Below, piece by piece: positions 15,264 to 23,131 of a stretch of 25,778 nucleotides of DNA; the first letter of the stretch is position 1, and the number at the start of each line of letters is the position of its first letter. The notes beneath the pieces are model-generated. The model had not been told where the DNA came from, made no database searches, and saw only the letters and a program-made list of their open reading frames with translations. Made by a program: the position numbers and the translations under genes. Source of the stretch: a virus; the IMG/VR virus record IMGVR_UViG_3300029922_000279, positions 1 through 25,778 of that record; one strand, written 5' to 3'.

Positions 15264-16919
15264 TTGGCCGTTTTGTTCGCTGATCGAGTACGTTGCACGA
15301 CAGCCACTGTAGGTACGGGGACGATCAGTCTCTCGACCGCCACGGCTGGCTATCAGACGTTTGCCCAGGCGGTCGCGACCGGTCAATTGACTTCCGGATG
15401 CAGTGTTTACTATGTCATCCAGGACGGTTTGAATTGGGAATGTGGTGCTGGTGTCTATACGGCTGGATCGCCGGATACGCTCACACGGGGCGCCGTCTCG
15501 TCATCGAGTGGTCTTACAGCAATTGCGCTGAGTGGCGGTGCCCAGGTGGCGATTACCCTGACCACTCAGTTCGCCAATGCGGCGATGGCCGCCGCCCCGC
15601 TTGCCAATCCGGTGTTAACGGGTGGCGTGACCCTGACGAGTGGAACTTTGAACTTGTCCAATGCCACGGCAAATGTGATTTCGTTTCCCTATAGTGCGAT
15701 GGCGCTGGGGCCGCCCACCTTCACCACAAGCTCGGTTGGGACCAGACTGATCCTCTGGGCGAATGCTGGCGGCTCGACCACGGATTTCGCCATTGGGGTC
15801 GATCAGAACACGCTCTGGTTTGATGTCAATCAACCCACTGCGCAATTTCAATGGTTTGCCGGGACGGCCAGCATCGTCACCTTGAGTGGCACTGGCAGTC
15901 TGTACACGATCGGTGGCGTGTCCGGCGTGATTGGCCCCAATATTGGGGTGACCGGGACCTTCACAGCCTTACAGGCTTTGACACCGACTGCCGGGGACAA
16001 TTCGACCAACATCGCCACAACGCGCTTCGTGGCCCCGCTTATGGCCAATACTGGGCGCAATCGGCTGCATAATGGCCGCATGCAGGTGACCCAGCGCGGC
16101 ACCAGTTTTACTTTTGGTGCGGCAGCCGGAAATTACACAGCGGATCGCTGGAGCGTATCGGGCGCGGTCGCATCCAATGTTGCAGTAAATGGCACAACGG
16201 CCTTCGGTTCGGCGCCAAACTACTTGGCTGTAACTGGCACATTCACCGCGATTGGGCAGAATCTCTATTTGTTTCAACGACTCGAAGCGGCCGATTCGAT
16301 GGACCTTGCCGGACAGACGGTGACGGTCAGTTTTTATGCCAGTGGCACTGTCGCCACTGGCACCTACTCGGCGTTTTTCTATGTGCAATACCCGCCCTCG
16401 GCCGATAGTTGGACCAGCGGCACGAACAGCGCGACGGTGAGTGTGCCTTTGACTGGCAGCGTGAGCCGTCTGCAAGGCTCGGTCGGCATTCCCGCTGGGG
16501 CCACGACGGGGCTTGAATTGTGCATCGTGATGCAGCTTGTGAGCGGCACCGGCGGGGCGACAACATTCAACATTTCCAACATCCAGATGGAGGTCGGCAC
16601 CAAGGCTTCGGTGCCTGAAACGCGTGAGTTAAGTCATGAAGTGATCAATTGTGAACGATACTACCGGCAGATTCAGGTCAGTGCGCGGCAGTATTTTTCC
16701 GTGGCGGGGTATTTTTATGAAAGCAATGTGACGTTTGGGGCCATGCGGGTGGTGCCGACTTCGAGTTTCGTGAGCAGTGGCGGCGCGCTGAATGTCACCA
16801 TCACGAGTGGCAATTTGGTTCCGGTGACCAACACCAGTGGCCGATTCTTTCTGACGCCGAATGCAACAGGCGATTGTTACGCGTTTGGGCAGACCTTCGC
16901 GCTGTCGGCCGACCTCTAA
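15264..16919 (+). CDS. tail-fibre-like protein, tandem copy 2
   Basis: I use the TTG at 15264 (LAVLFADRVRCTTATVGTG) because it aligns with the start of copy 1 and has GAGGGAGA upstream; a longer TTG start at 15234 gives an unrelated ten-residue extension. The protein has 551 residues. It has the same N-terminal module (GYQTFAQAV, DGLNWECGAGVYT, DTLTRGAVSSSS), a middle beta region, GRNRLHNGRMQVTQRGTSF and YTADRW from about residue 275, and the CERYYRQIQVSARQYF ... LSADL end. The overall architecture equals copy 1, but the central and receptor-side sequences differ, suggesting duplication followed by diversification. Confidence 0.8.
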   Translation: MAVLFADRVRCTTATVGTGTISLSTATAGYQTFAQAVATGQLTSGCSVYYVIQDGLNWECGAGVYTAGSPDTLTRGAVSSSSGLTAIALSGGAQVAITLTTQFANAAMAAAPLANPVLTGGVTLTSGTLNLSNATANVISFPYSAMALGPPTFTTSSVGTRLILWANAGGSTTDFAIGVDQNTLWFDVNQPTAQFQWFAGTASIVTLSGTGSLYTIGGVSGVIGPNIGVTGTFTALQALTPTAGDNSTNIATTRFVAPLMANTGRNRLHNGRMQVTQRGTSFTFGAAAGNYTADRWSVSGAVASNVAVNGTTAFGSAPNYLAVTGTFTAIGQNLYLFQRLEAADSMDLAGQTVTVSFYASGTVATGTYSAFFYVQYPPSADSWTSGTNSATVSVPLTGSVSRLQGSVGIPAGATTGLELCIVMQLVSGTGGATTFNISNIQMEVGTKASVPETRELSHEVINCERYYRQIQVSARQYFSVAGYFYESNVTFGAMRVVPTSSFVSSGGALNVTITSGNLVPVTNTSGRFFLTPNATGDCYAFGQTFALSADL

Positions 16920-16947
16920 TCATGCCATCGAGTTTGGATAATCCGCA

Positions 16948-19533
16948 ATGACGACTCAAGCGCTCAGTGGCGCACCCTTAGGCTTTGATGGTCCGGCTAG
17001 CACGGTCGTGTTGCAATTTGCCGATCATGTGCAGTGCGCGACTGCGACCATTGGCACCGGCTCGCTGACGCTGGGGGCGGCGACCAGCGGCTACCAATCC
17101 TTCGCCCAAGCGGTCAGCAATGGTCAGTTGACCAGCGGCGGCACGATCTTCTACACGATCACGGACGGGGCGAATTGGGAATGCGGGGCTGGGGTTCTCA
17201 CCAATGCCACCTCGCTGACCCGAACTGTGGTGTCATCTTCGGCCGGAAATGCCGCCCTGCTCTCGCTCAGTGGCGCCGCCATTGTGTCTTTGACCTTGAT
17301 TGCCCCGTTTGCTCTGACGGCTGATGCCGCCGCGCCCTTGGCCAGCCCAACGTTCACTGGCACGGTCTCGCTGACCGGCGCCTTACAGTTGACCAACGCC
17401 ACGGCGAATACGATCTATTTCTTGGATGCTGGGGTGGCGCCGCCCAGTTACACGACGCCCTCGATCGGCGAAAAGCTCGTGTTATATCCGACCAGGGATA
17501 GCGGTCTGGTGGATTATGCGATCGGCATCGATTCCGGCACGCTGTGGTGCGGATTGCCTGCTTTTGGTCCGGCAACAAGTTTTAAATGGTATGGCGCCAC
17601 GACCTTAGCCGCCTCACTGACCGGTGATGGTATTTTCAGCGCGTCAGGCGGGATCGATAGCACTGTTATTGGCGTTGCGGGCACAGGAATGTGGACGCAG
17701 CGTCAAGGCGTGAGCCAGGGCAATTGGAATTCTGTATACTATGGCGGCGGTTTGTTCGTCATGGTCGCCTATGGAACGACTGCCACTGCGGTGTCGGATG
17801 ATGCGATGAACTGGACGCCCCATAGTCTCCCGAGCAGTGAGAACTGGACGGATATTACCTATGGCAATGGGATATTCGTGACGATTGCCTATAATTCAGC
17901 CGTTGCGGCCACTTCGCCAGACGGGGTGACTTGGACCCAACGCGTTTTGCCGACCAGTGGACCCTGGGTAACCGTCACTTATGGGGCGGTTGGATTTCTG
18001 GCCGTGATGCAGAACGCCACGATCATGGCGACTTCGCCGGACGGGATCACCTGGACCCAGCGCGCCCTTCCGGTCTCGGGCGCGTGGGTGCAGGTCTATT
18101 TTGGAAACGGCGCCTATCTTGTGTTCGCTGCCAATTCGACTGTGCTGCTGAAATCGGTCGATGGTATCAATTGGTATCAAAACGCCTTGCCGAGCAGTTC
18201 GAACTGGGTCTCGATGACGTATGGGTTGTTTTTGCCTTATGTTGCGGGCAATCTCGGTCTCTTCGTGATCATCGCGCAGAACTCAGCAATCGCTGCCACC
18301 TCGCCCGATGGGGTGACGTGGACTGTGCGGTCCCTCCCGGCCTCGCGCGCTTGGGTGTCGGTGACCTATGGCAATAACCTGTTCCTGGCGGTTGCGAATG
18401 GCACCACGGACGCGATCACCTCACCCGATGGCATCAATTGGTCGGCAACCCCGGCGACTGGTCTCACCACGCTTCTAGGCGTCATCTATGGCGCTGGGGT
18501 GTATGTGGCGGTAGCGCCCAATCCTGGTCTGGGCCAGATGGCCTCCTCGGTTTACGGTTTTGGCGTGGCTGCGGGGGTGTTTGCCACATTGCTCGCGCCG
18601 ACCCCGCTTGCTGGGGACTATTCCTCCCAGGCCGCCACGACCGAATTCGCCACCCCGGCATTTAGCAATATCGGTCGCAATCGGCTGTTTAACAGTTTGC
18701 TGCGGATCGCCCAGCGTGGCGCTTCCTGGAGCAGTGCCGGGCAGATTTATACGGCCGATCGCTGGATGGTAAACGGGACCACTACGGTAACCACGGCTCT
18801 GCTCACAAGCACTGGCTACGGGCCGAATAATCAGGTGCTATCCGCCAGTATGACTGCCACAGCAGTGGGCAATGTGATCAATCTCGGGCAGCGGCTCGAA
18901 GCGGCTGATATTGTTGATCTGGTGGGTCAGACTGTGGTGGCCAGTTGTTATGCCTCGGCGACACTATCGGCTGGAACGGTGACCTTGGCCTTTGTTACGC
19001 AAACGCCATCCATCAGCGATAATTGGGGCTCAACGCTCACCACGATCACGCAGGGAACTGTCGCGCTCACCAGCACGCCGACACGGCTGCAAGTCAGTTT
19101 CACAGTCCCGTCCGCTGCGAGTACGGGCCTGATGCTGTTCTTTCAGGCGATCGTCGCCACTGGTTCGGGTACTTTGGTCTATAAAACATCAGCGTTCCAG
19201 CTTGAACGGGGGTTAACGGCTTCCGCGATCGAGATCAAGGGCATCGCGCATGATTGGGCGGAATGCTGCCGCTACTACCGGCGCGTGTCGATCAATGCGC
19301 GGGGTCCGGCGATGGCTGCGAATGAGTATTTCGATAGCACGCTCGGTTTTGAGCAGATGCGCGCCACCCCGACCGCCGCTCTGATTACGCTGGGGACCGC
19401 TAGTAATGCCACTGCCTCGGCTGCCACTTTGAGCATCGGTTTCAATGGCAGTGGCCGATTTGAAATCGTTTCAACAGCGGCGGGTGATTGCTATGTTCTC
19501 AATCAAGTATACGAGCTTGCGGCTGAATTGTGA
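16948..19533 (+). CDS. tail-fibre-like protein, tandem copy 3, with an inserted seven-repeat beta-propeller
   Basis: The protein has 861 residues from the ATG at 16948. Residues 20-125 are the shared N-terminal module (GYQSFAQAVSNGQLTSGG, DGANWECGAGVLT, SLTRTVVSSS). After GGIDSTVIGVAG a block of about 280 residues (249-530) interrupts the layout seen in copies 1 and 2, then VYGFGVAAGVFATL rejoins it. The C-terminus has NIGRNRLFNSLLRIAQRG, YTADRW and CCRYYRRVSINARG, as in the other copies. The propeller probably adds a second binding surface for a glycan or protein on the host. No late promoter core is seen in the 28-base gap, so it likely shares the transcript of copy 2. Confidence 0.85.
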   Translation: MTTQALSGAPLGFDGPASTVVLQFADHVQCATATIGTGSLTLGAATSGYQSFAQAVSNGQLTSGGTIFYTITDGANWECGAGVLTNATSLTRTVVSSSAGNAALLSLSGAAIVSLTLIAPFALTADAAAPLASPTFTGTVSLTGALQLTNATANTIYFLDAGVAPPSYTTPSIGEKLVLYPTRDSGLVDYAIGIDSGTLWCGLPAFGPATSFKWYGATTLAASLTGDGIFSASGGIDSTVIGVAGTGMWTQRQGVSQGNWNSVYYGGGLFVMVAYGTTATAVSDDAMNWTPHSLPSSENWTDITYGNGIFVTIAYNSAVAATSPDGVTWTQRVLPTSGPWVTVTYGAVGFLAVMQNATIMATSPDGITWTQRALPVSGAWVQVYFGNGAYLVFAANSTVLLKSVDGINWYQNALPSSSNWVSMTYGLFLPYVAGNLGLFVIIAQNSAIAATSPDGVTWTVRSLPASRAWVSVTYGNNLFLAVANGTTDAITSPDGINWSATPATGLTTLLGVIYGAGVYVAVAPNPGLGQMASSVYGFGVAAGVFATLLAPTPLAGDYSSQAATTEFATPAFSNIGRNRLFNSLLRIAQRGASWSSAGQIYTADRWMVNGTTTVTTALLTSTGYGPNNQVLSASMTATAVGNVINLGQRLEAADIVDLVGQTVVASCYASATLSAGTVTLAFVTQTPSISDNWGSTLTTITQGTVALTSTPTRLQVSFTVPSAASTGLMLFFQAIVATGSGTLVYKTSAFQLERGLTASAIEIKGIAHDWAECCRYYRRVSINARGPAMAANEYFDSTLGFEQMRATPTAALITLGTASNATASAATLSIGFNGSGRFEIVSTAAGDCYVLNQVYELAAEL
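17692..18540 (+). repeat. seven tandem ~40-residue repeats encoding a beta-propeller
   Basis: Each unit follows WTxRxLP-x4-WxxVTYGNGxFVxVAxNSxxxATSPDGxT. Units begin near residues 249, 290, 330, 370, 410, 458 and 498 of the fibre protein. Unit 5 has an eight- or nine-residue insertion (FLPYVAGNLG) and unit 7 has lost the closing SPDG. The SPDGxxW step is the familiar blade turn of kelch/BNR-like propellers. DNA identity between units is moderate, so the expansion is not recent. Confidence 0.8.
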
Positions 19534-19550
19534 GCCGGTCGGTATTTTGA

Positions 19551-19566
19551 CGCGGGTGATTAAATA
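19551..19566 (+). promoter_or_regulatory. late-promoter-like TAAATA very close to the start of 19572
   Basis: TAAATA (19561-19566) ends five bases before the ATG, much closer than the usual 20-30. GTATTT (19551-19556) can pair with AAATAC, so here the core is in the stem instead of the loop and GGGTGAT lies in the loop. A transcript from it would be nearly leaderless, so it may instead be regulatory or fortuitous. Confidence 0.3.
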
Positions 19567-19571
19567 CTGCT

Positions 19572-20252
19572 ATGGCACATGCGTTTAGTTTCCAGCCCCG
19601 GCTCAATCCGAAACTGTGGCTTCACGGCCAGTTAAAACCGCTTGTGCGCCTTAAACTCTTTCAATCAGCGCTGGCGTTTTATAAGTTCCTCGACGTCGAT
19701 CGGCTGGTGGTCAGCGACCTCATTTTGACCGGCTCGAATGCGGCGTTCAACTACACCGCACTGAGCGATGTCGATGTGCATTTGATTGTCAACTTCGCGC
19801 AAACCTCCTGTCCCGATCTGGCGGCAAACGTGTTCACCACCAAAAAGGCGCTCTGGGGCCGGACCTATTCGATCAGCGTGTTTGGCTGTCCGGTCGAATT
19901 GTATGTCGAAGACGCCAATGAAGAAGTCATCGCCAATGGCATCTTTAGCATCCTGCACAATCACTGGATCGCGAAGCCTTCCCCCGATCGCCCGGAGGCC
20001 GACGACACCGCGATCGCCGCCAAGGTGGCCACGCTAGAAGCCGAGATAGAGGGTCTATTGGTGGGCGGCCCGGACGCCAAATCAATCGATCAGATGATCG
20101 ACCGGCTGCGCGCCATGCGGCAAAGCGGCTTGCTAAGCGGCGGCGAATTCTCCGACAACAATCTGGCGTTCAAGGCCCTGCGTGATCTCGGCCTGATCGA
20201 TAAATTGTACGCTAAACGCATCGAATCCTGGGATCAGACATTGTCACTATAA
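19572..20252 (+). CDS. nucleotidyltransferase-fold protein
   Basis: The protein has 226 residues. Residues 52-72 (LTGSNAAFNYTALSDVDVHL) contain the Gly-Ser and Asp-x-Asp signature (Asp66, Asp68) of the polymerase-beta-like nucleotidyltransferase fold, and VELYVED near 108-115 supplies a third acidic strand. The LNPKLW start and the ExEIEGLL ... RLRAMRQSGL helical tail fit a family I recall from T4-like cyanophages, annotated only as nucleotidyltransferase. The substrate (tRNA end, protein or small molecule) is unknown. The only in-frame start near the conserved N-terminus is the ATG at 19572, after a weak and distant GGGTGA. Confidence 0.7.
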   Translation: MAHAFSFQPRLNPKLWLHGQLKPLVRLKLFQSALAFYKFLDVDRLVVSDLILTGSNAAFNYTALSDVDVHLIVNFAQTSCPDLAANVFTTKKALWGRTYSISVFGCPVELYVEDANEEVIANGIFSILHNHWIAKPSPDRPEADDTAIAAKVATLEAEIEGLLVGGPDAKSIDQMIDRLRAMRQSGLLSGGEFSDNNLAFKALRDLGLIDKLYAKRIESWDQTLSL

Positions 20253-20268
20253 GCGGACAAAAAACGTG

Positions 20269-20298
20269 CGAAATCAAACCGCTAAATATTTGATTTTG
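20269..20298 (+). promoter_or_regulatory. late promoter core in a hairpin loop before 20312
   Basis: AAATCAAA (20271-20278) and TTTGATTT (20289-20296) pair perfectly, extendable to 10 bp with one wobble. The loop is CCGCTAAATA (core 20283-20288). GGTG of the likely ribosome-binding site touches the downstream arm. The stem is AT-rich, so an intrinsic terminator is unlikely. Confidence 0.6.
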
Positions 20299-20311
20299 GT
20301 GCGTAAATGTA

Positions 20312-20680
20312 ATGGATGACAATATCAAAAGCGTTCTCGAAACCTATCCGTTTTTGTCGTATGGGACGATGCTCAACACGCCCTATCTCGGCATTGTTCA
20401 AAACTGTGACGCGCAGTTGATTTCGATGTATTTGATCAGTTCTATTGGTGACGCAGGTCGGCGCAAAGATTTTCTGTTGTGCGGCGAAATGTGGTGGTGG
20501 GAGAGCAATCGATTGACGCCGATCAATGTGTTTTTAAAGAAAAGATTTGATTTCCGCGACTGTCTCAAGCATTTCAGTCGGAAGGATTTCAATCTGGAAG
20601 CTGGACCGGCCGTGTCATTGCAAGAGATCATCGCCCGCCGGGTCCGCAAGCGCCAGATCACCCTGGTGCGTAGATTGTAG
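20312..20680 (+). CDS. conserved T4-like phage protein of unknown function
   Basis: The protein has 122 residues. Conserved-looking blocks are YLGIVQNCDAQLISMYLI, KDFLLCGEMWWWESNRLTPI and a C-terminal GPAVSLQEIIARRVRKRQITL. This pattern (PYLGIVQN, WWWESNR, SLQE then a basic tail) resembles a small family I recall from T4-type phages without a known role. The basic C-terminus could contact nucleic acid. It follows the nucleotidyltransferase gene and converges with the leftward cluster; 20681-20724 shows no clear terminator. Confidence 0.7.
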   Translation: MDDNIKSVLETYPFLSYGTMLNTPYLGIVQNCDAQLISMYLISSIGDAGRRKDFLLCGEMWWWESNRLTPINVFLKKRFDFRDCLKHFSRKDFNLEAGPAVSLQEIIARRVRKRQITLVRRL

Positions 20681-20724
20681 ATCACGCCTCACACTCTGAC
20701 GCCATGGACGCGAACGCCTAGCCA

Positions 20725-20970
20725 TCACGATGGGCGCATCCGACTATACAAAGCGAACATCGTCGCCTCGGTTTCGTCGTTGAACTCCACCGCAAATTCA
20801 AATTGCGCTAGATTCACCTGGGTGCGCGGCGTGACAAAATCTGGATAGACATAGTGTCTGACTTTAAAGTCAAGCCGACTTTCAGTCAACCACCAATAAT
20901 GCTCGGGATACCGATCCTCAAACCGGATGTTCCGGACGCCGAGTTCAGACGGGTAGTTGAACACACGCAT
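20725..20970 (-). CDS. small hypothetical protein at the end of the leftward cluster
   Basis: The protein has 81 residues; ATG at 20970 with GAGGGA about 12 bases upstream. It is aromatic-rich (EDRYPEHYWWLTESRLDFKV) with FEFAVEFNDETEATMFAL near the end, a pattern like a short alpha/beta protein. I recognise no family. It lies 35 bases after the stop of the polymerase-III-like gene and is the last leftward gene before convergence. Confidence 0.6.
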   Translation of the reverse strand: MRVFNYPSELGVRNIRFEDRYPEHYWWLTESRLDFKVRHYVYPDFVTPRTQVNLAQFEFAVEFNDETEATMFALYSRMRPS

Positions 20971-21005
20971 GATTTTGTTGGTCCCTCAGATTGAGTTGTC
21001 CGATC

Positions 21006-21575
21006 CTATTCGCTCATCAACGCTTGTTCGACCAGAAGATTCAGTTGAACGACTATTGCTGTGGCAAACGCGACAGCGTGGGCCTTTTTATAGTAGTATT
21101 TTTCGGTCCTGATCCACACTTCTTTATCAATCGTTTCGCGAGAACACCCCACAAGATGTCGCTTGCCCGGTCGAATCAGGGCGATGCAAATCGCTAGATC
21201 AATTATGCTTCTTGGTCGGATCATGCGCGCGATTTCATGATGGCCGCCGATATGAGCCAGCGCGGCAACAATATCCCGGTCAGCAAAGGCATCCCACGGC
21301 GGGTCGCGCACCAGCAGGTCGATCAAATGCGCCTCATCCCGCACCCCTGTGTAGATCAGGTTGTTGAGACAATCAATCTTGAAATACCCCCGATCGGCAG
21401 CGTCTTCGTAATCCCACACCGCCATGCCATCGAGCGGGTCAATCGGAATATCTTGGAAGTAGACGCCGGAGACATGCCGCTCGCGATGGGCGTTCCGCCT
21501 CTGCACAGCGGCAACCCACCGCAGGCCCGCCAGTGCCGGAGTCCGATCGGCAAAATCGATATCGATGTCGGTCAT
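21006..21575 (-). CDS. small protein with DNA polymerase III alpha-like active-site motifs
   Basis: I start at the ATG at 21575, which overlaps the previous TGA (ATGA); the longer frame to 21638 is antisense-like sequence. The 189 residues show, in the order found in bacterial Pol III alpha (C-family), DIDIDFADR (Asp3/5/7, like the PDxDxDF catalytic pair), VSGVYFQDIPIDPLDG, GYFKIDCLNN (Asp68, like the third catalytic Asp in KFDFLGL), PRSIIDLAICIALIRPGK (like the ALxRPG finger helix) and YKKAHAVAFA (like the NKSHAAAY helix). Full alpha subunits exceed 1100 residues; PHP, thumb and OB parts are all missing. Similar short proteins occur in T4-like phages, to my recollection as hypothetical. Polymerase activity is unproven; it may bind DNA ends or nucleotides. 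Confidence 0.65.
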   Translation of the reverse strand: MTDIDIDFADRTPALAGLRWVAAVQRRNAHRERHVSGVYFQDIPIDPLDGMAVWDYEDAADRGYFKIDCLNNLIYTGVRDEAHLIDLLVRDPPWDAFADRDIVAALAHIGGHHEIARMIRPRSIIDLAICIALIRPGKRHLVGCSRETIDKEVWIRTEKYYYKKAHAVAFATAIVVQLNLLVEQALMSE

Positions 21576-22015
21576 ACGACGATCAGTCGCAACGATGACA
21601 CCGGGGTGGGCGCGATCTCGATGTCGAGCGTGGCACAATAATCATACACCACGTTATCCACCGTCATGCGGGTGACCCGCAGCAGATCGATATGCACGTC
21701 CTTGCGTCGCAGCCGCCCGAGCAAGGCACAGAGCAAGAAGGTCAAACTCTGCACCGCTTGATTGGCGGGATTGACCTGTTGTTCGTCCGAGGACTCGCCG
21801 ACGATCTGCAAGACATTGACGATCATGACATGCAGATGGCGTAATTCGAGATCGCCCCAATGCCGACAGCCTTCGAAGAACGGATGGTCCTGCATGGCGA
21901 CCAGCAGCTTATCGGTCTGGTCACAGCGTGCGGTATACTCGGCAAAATCCGCTGCCGTCAGTGTGTAGATCATCCGCTGTTTGACATAATAATCGTAAAT
22001 GATGACCTCGGTCAT
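21572..22015 (-). CDS. hypothetical protein, coupled to the polymerase-III-like gene
   Basis: The protein has 147 residues; GGAG six bases before the ATG at 22015. It begins MTEVIIYDYYVKQRMIYTLT, has a helical centre (ELRHLHVMIVNVLQIVGESS, AVQSLTFLLCALLGRLRRK) and ends with VTRMTVDNVVYDYCATLDIE. No catalytic motif is visible. The tight spacing on both sides (three bases to the gene before, a four-base overlap with the gene after) puts it in one translational unit with the small polymerase-like protein, so it is a candidate partner. Confidence 0.65.
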   Translation of the reverse strand: MTEVIIYDYYVKQRMIYTLTAADFAEYTARCDQTDKLLVAMQDHPFFEGCRHWGDLELRHLHVMIVNVLQIVGESSDEQQVNPANQAVQSLTFLLCALLGRLRRKDVHIDLLRVTRMTVDNVVYDYCATLDIEIAPTPVSSLRLIVV

Positions 22016-22018
22016 AGA

Positions 22019-22345
22019 TTACTCCATGGTGCGGCCGATTTTGGTGTCCATTTGCGCTCTGACATCGCGCATGGCGCCGGATTGGCGATTCAAGGTGTTA
22101 CGGGTATTGACGCGATCGTCCAGCAGGCTATTCAGCAGACGTTTCTGCCGGACCAGTTCGACGCCCTGGATCGCCACCAGCCGTTCCAAGGTTTCCACAT
22201 AGGCCATCGTCGGGACTTCGTATTCGACGATGCCGACGCGAATTTTGCGGCTTTTGCCAGCCGGGGTCTCAACCCGCTGGGTCGGTTGGCGTTTGGGTTC
22301 TTCGCGGTACATGGCGGCGATAAACGCCGCGCGTTCGTTATCCAT
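22019..22345 (-). CDS. hypothetical coiled-coil protein
   Basis: The protein has 108 residues. After a disordered basic start (EEPKRQPTQRVETPAGKSRK) comes a short beta segment (IRVGIVEYEVPTMAYV) and then a long helix with coiled-coil spacing (ETLERLVAIQGVELVRQKRL onward). The ATG at 22345 is three bases past the upstream stop. It could be a small adaptor in the replication or recombination cluster; no family is recognised. Confidence 0.6.
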   Translation of the reverse strand: MDNERAAFIAAMYREEPKRQPTQRVETPAGKSRKIRVGIVEYEVPTMAYVETLERLVAIQGVELVRQKRLLNSLLDDRVNTRNTLNRQSGAMRDVRAQMDTKIGRTME

Positions 22346-22348
22346 CTG

Positions 22349-23131
22349 TTATATCCCATGATCGGTGAGCATCGCCCGGATGATATCCACGTCGTGCTGA
22401 TGATGTTTGATTTTCAGGCGCCAAAAGCCCAGATCAATGGCGGCATCGAGAATGGCGTGTTGCTCCGGGCTGAATCGGTTCAACAGGTCATGCGCACTGG
22501 ACGCCACAAACAACACCCAGGGGCTGATCCGGCCGCTGGCGATCCATAAAGCGGCCAATGGCGGTTCGACCCGGCGAAAGAAATCCTGCCAATGATCGCC
22601 GGTATCGTTGGCCCATTGCTGCATAAGTAGAAAGTTCCGTTCCAATGCGTCAAGCGGCGTTTCGTTCTTGTTTAACTCCCGTATATACGTTTCGTACAGC
22701 AATGGTTTCGTCCAGCGATCTATTGGCGCCTCGATACCGAGGAGAAAATCAAGAAAGCTCAGCGGCTTCGCCACGCGCAGGTCGATGACGTAGCGACCAA
22801 AGCGCACGAAGGCGGGATACAGGCTGCTGCGGGAAAACGCCTCGTACAAGGGCGGTTTTTTGCGCATGCTGCGGAGATAGAATTGCTGGAATGCCATGAA
22901 GCCGAGTTTGACCGGTTTGTCATCGCGTTGCAGAAAGCGCCGTTTTGCCTCGCACCCATGCCGCATAAACCGCGTTTCGCTCTGATAGACTTTGCCACAA
23001 AATTCACATTTGTGCAGTGGCGGCTTTGGTTTTTCGGCCTTGGGCGGGGTTGCCTTGGCCCGAGGTTTCGCTGCCTTGCGGATTGGTTTTACTGGACTGT
23101 CCGTTGAAGGCGGCGAGGATCGCTTTGGCAT
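22349..23131 (-). CDS. conserved phage protein with an N-terminal CxxC-H-C zinc finger
   Basis: From the ATG at 23131 (GGAG 12 bases upstream; longer starts at 23185 and 23215 lie deeper in the preceding gene) the protein has 260 residues. Residues 1-38 are a Pro/Lys-rich linker, then HKCEFCGKVYQSETRFMRHG with a final Cys (Cys42, Cys45, His58, Cys60) forms a zinc finger. Downstream motifs AKRRFLQRDDKPVKLGFMAF, YPAFVRFGRYV, ALERNFLLMQQWAND and GRISPWVLF recall a conserved but uncharacterised family in T4-like phages. Nucleic-acid binding is likely from the finger. The 5' end overlaps the upstream gene by 128 bases in another frame. Confidence 0.7.
   Translation of the reverse strand: MPKRSSPPSTDSPVKPIRKAAKPRAKATPPKAEKPKPPLHKCEFCGKVYQSETRFMRHGCEAKRRFLQRDDKPVKLGFMAFQQFYLRSMRKKPPLYEAFSRSSLYPAFVRFGRYVIDLRVAKPLSFLDFLLGIEAPIDRWTKPLLYETYIRELNKNETPLDALERNFLLMQQWANDTGDHWQDFFRRVEPPLAALWIASGRISPWVLFVASSAHDLLNRFSPEQHAILDAAIDLGFWRLKIKHHQHDVDIIRAMLTDHGI

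Noticed and set aside
13552-19533. diversity-generating retroelement acting on the fibre genes
   Set aside because: No reverse transcriptase, template repeat or adenine-biased variable repeat is visible; paralogue differences are spread out.
21006-21575. main phage replicative polymerase
   Set aside because: Far too small, no exonuclease or PHP region; only the active-site motif set is present.
21860-22549. 229-codon plus-strand frame
   Set aside because: Antisense to three packed leftward genes whose starts and stops interlock; it has no ribosome-binding site and an unnatural composition.
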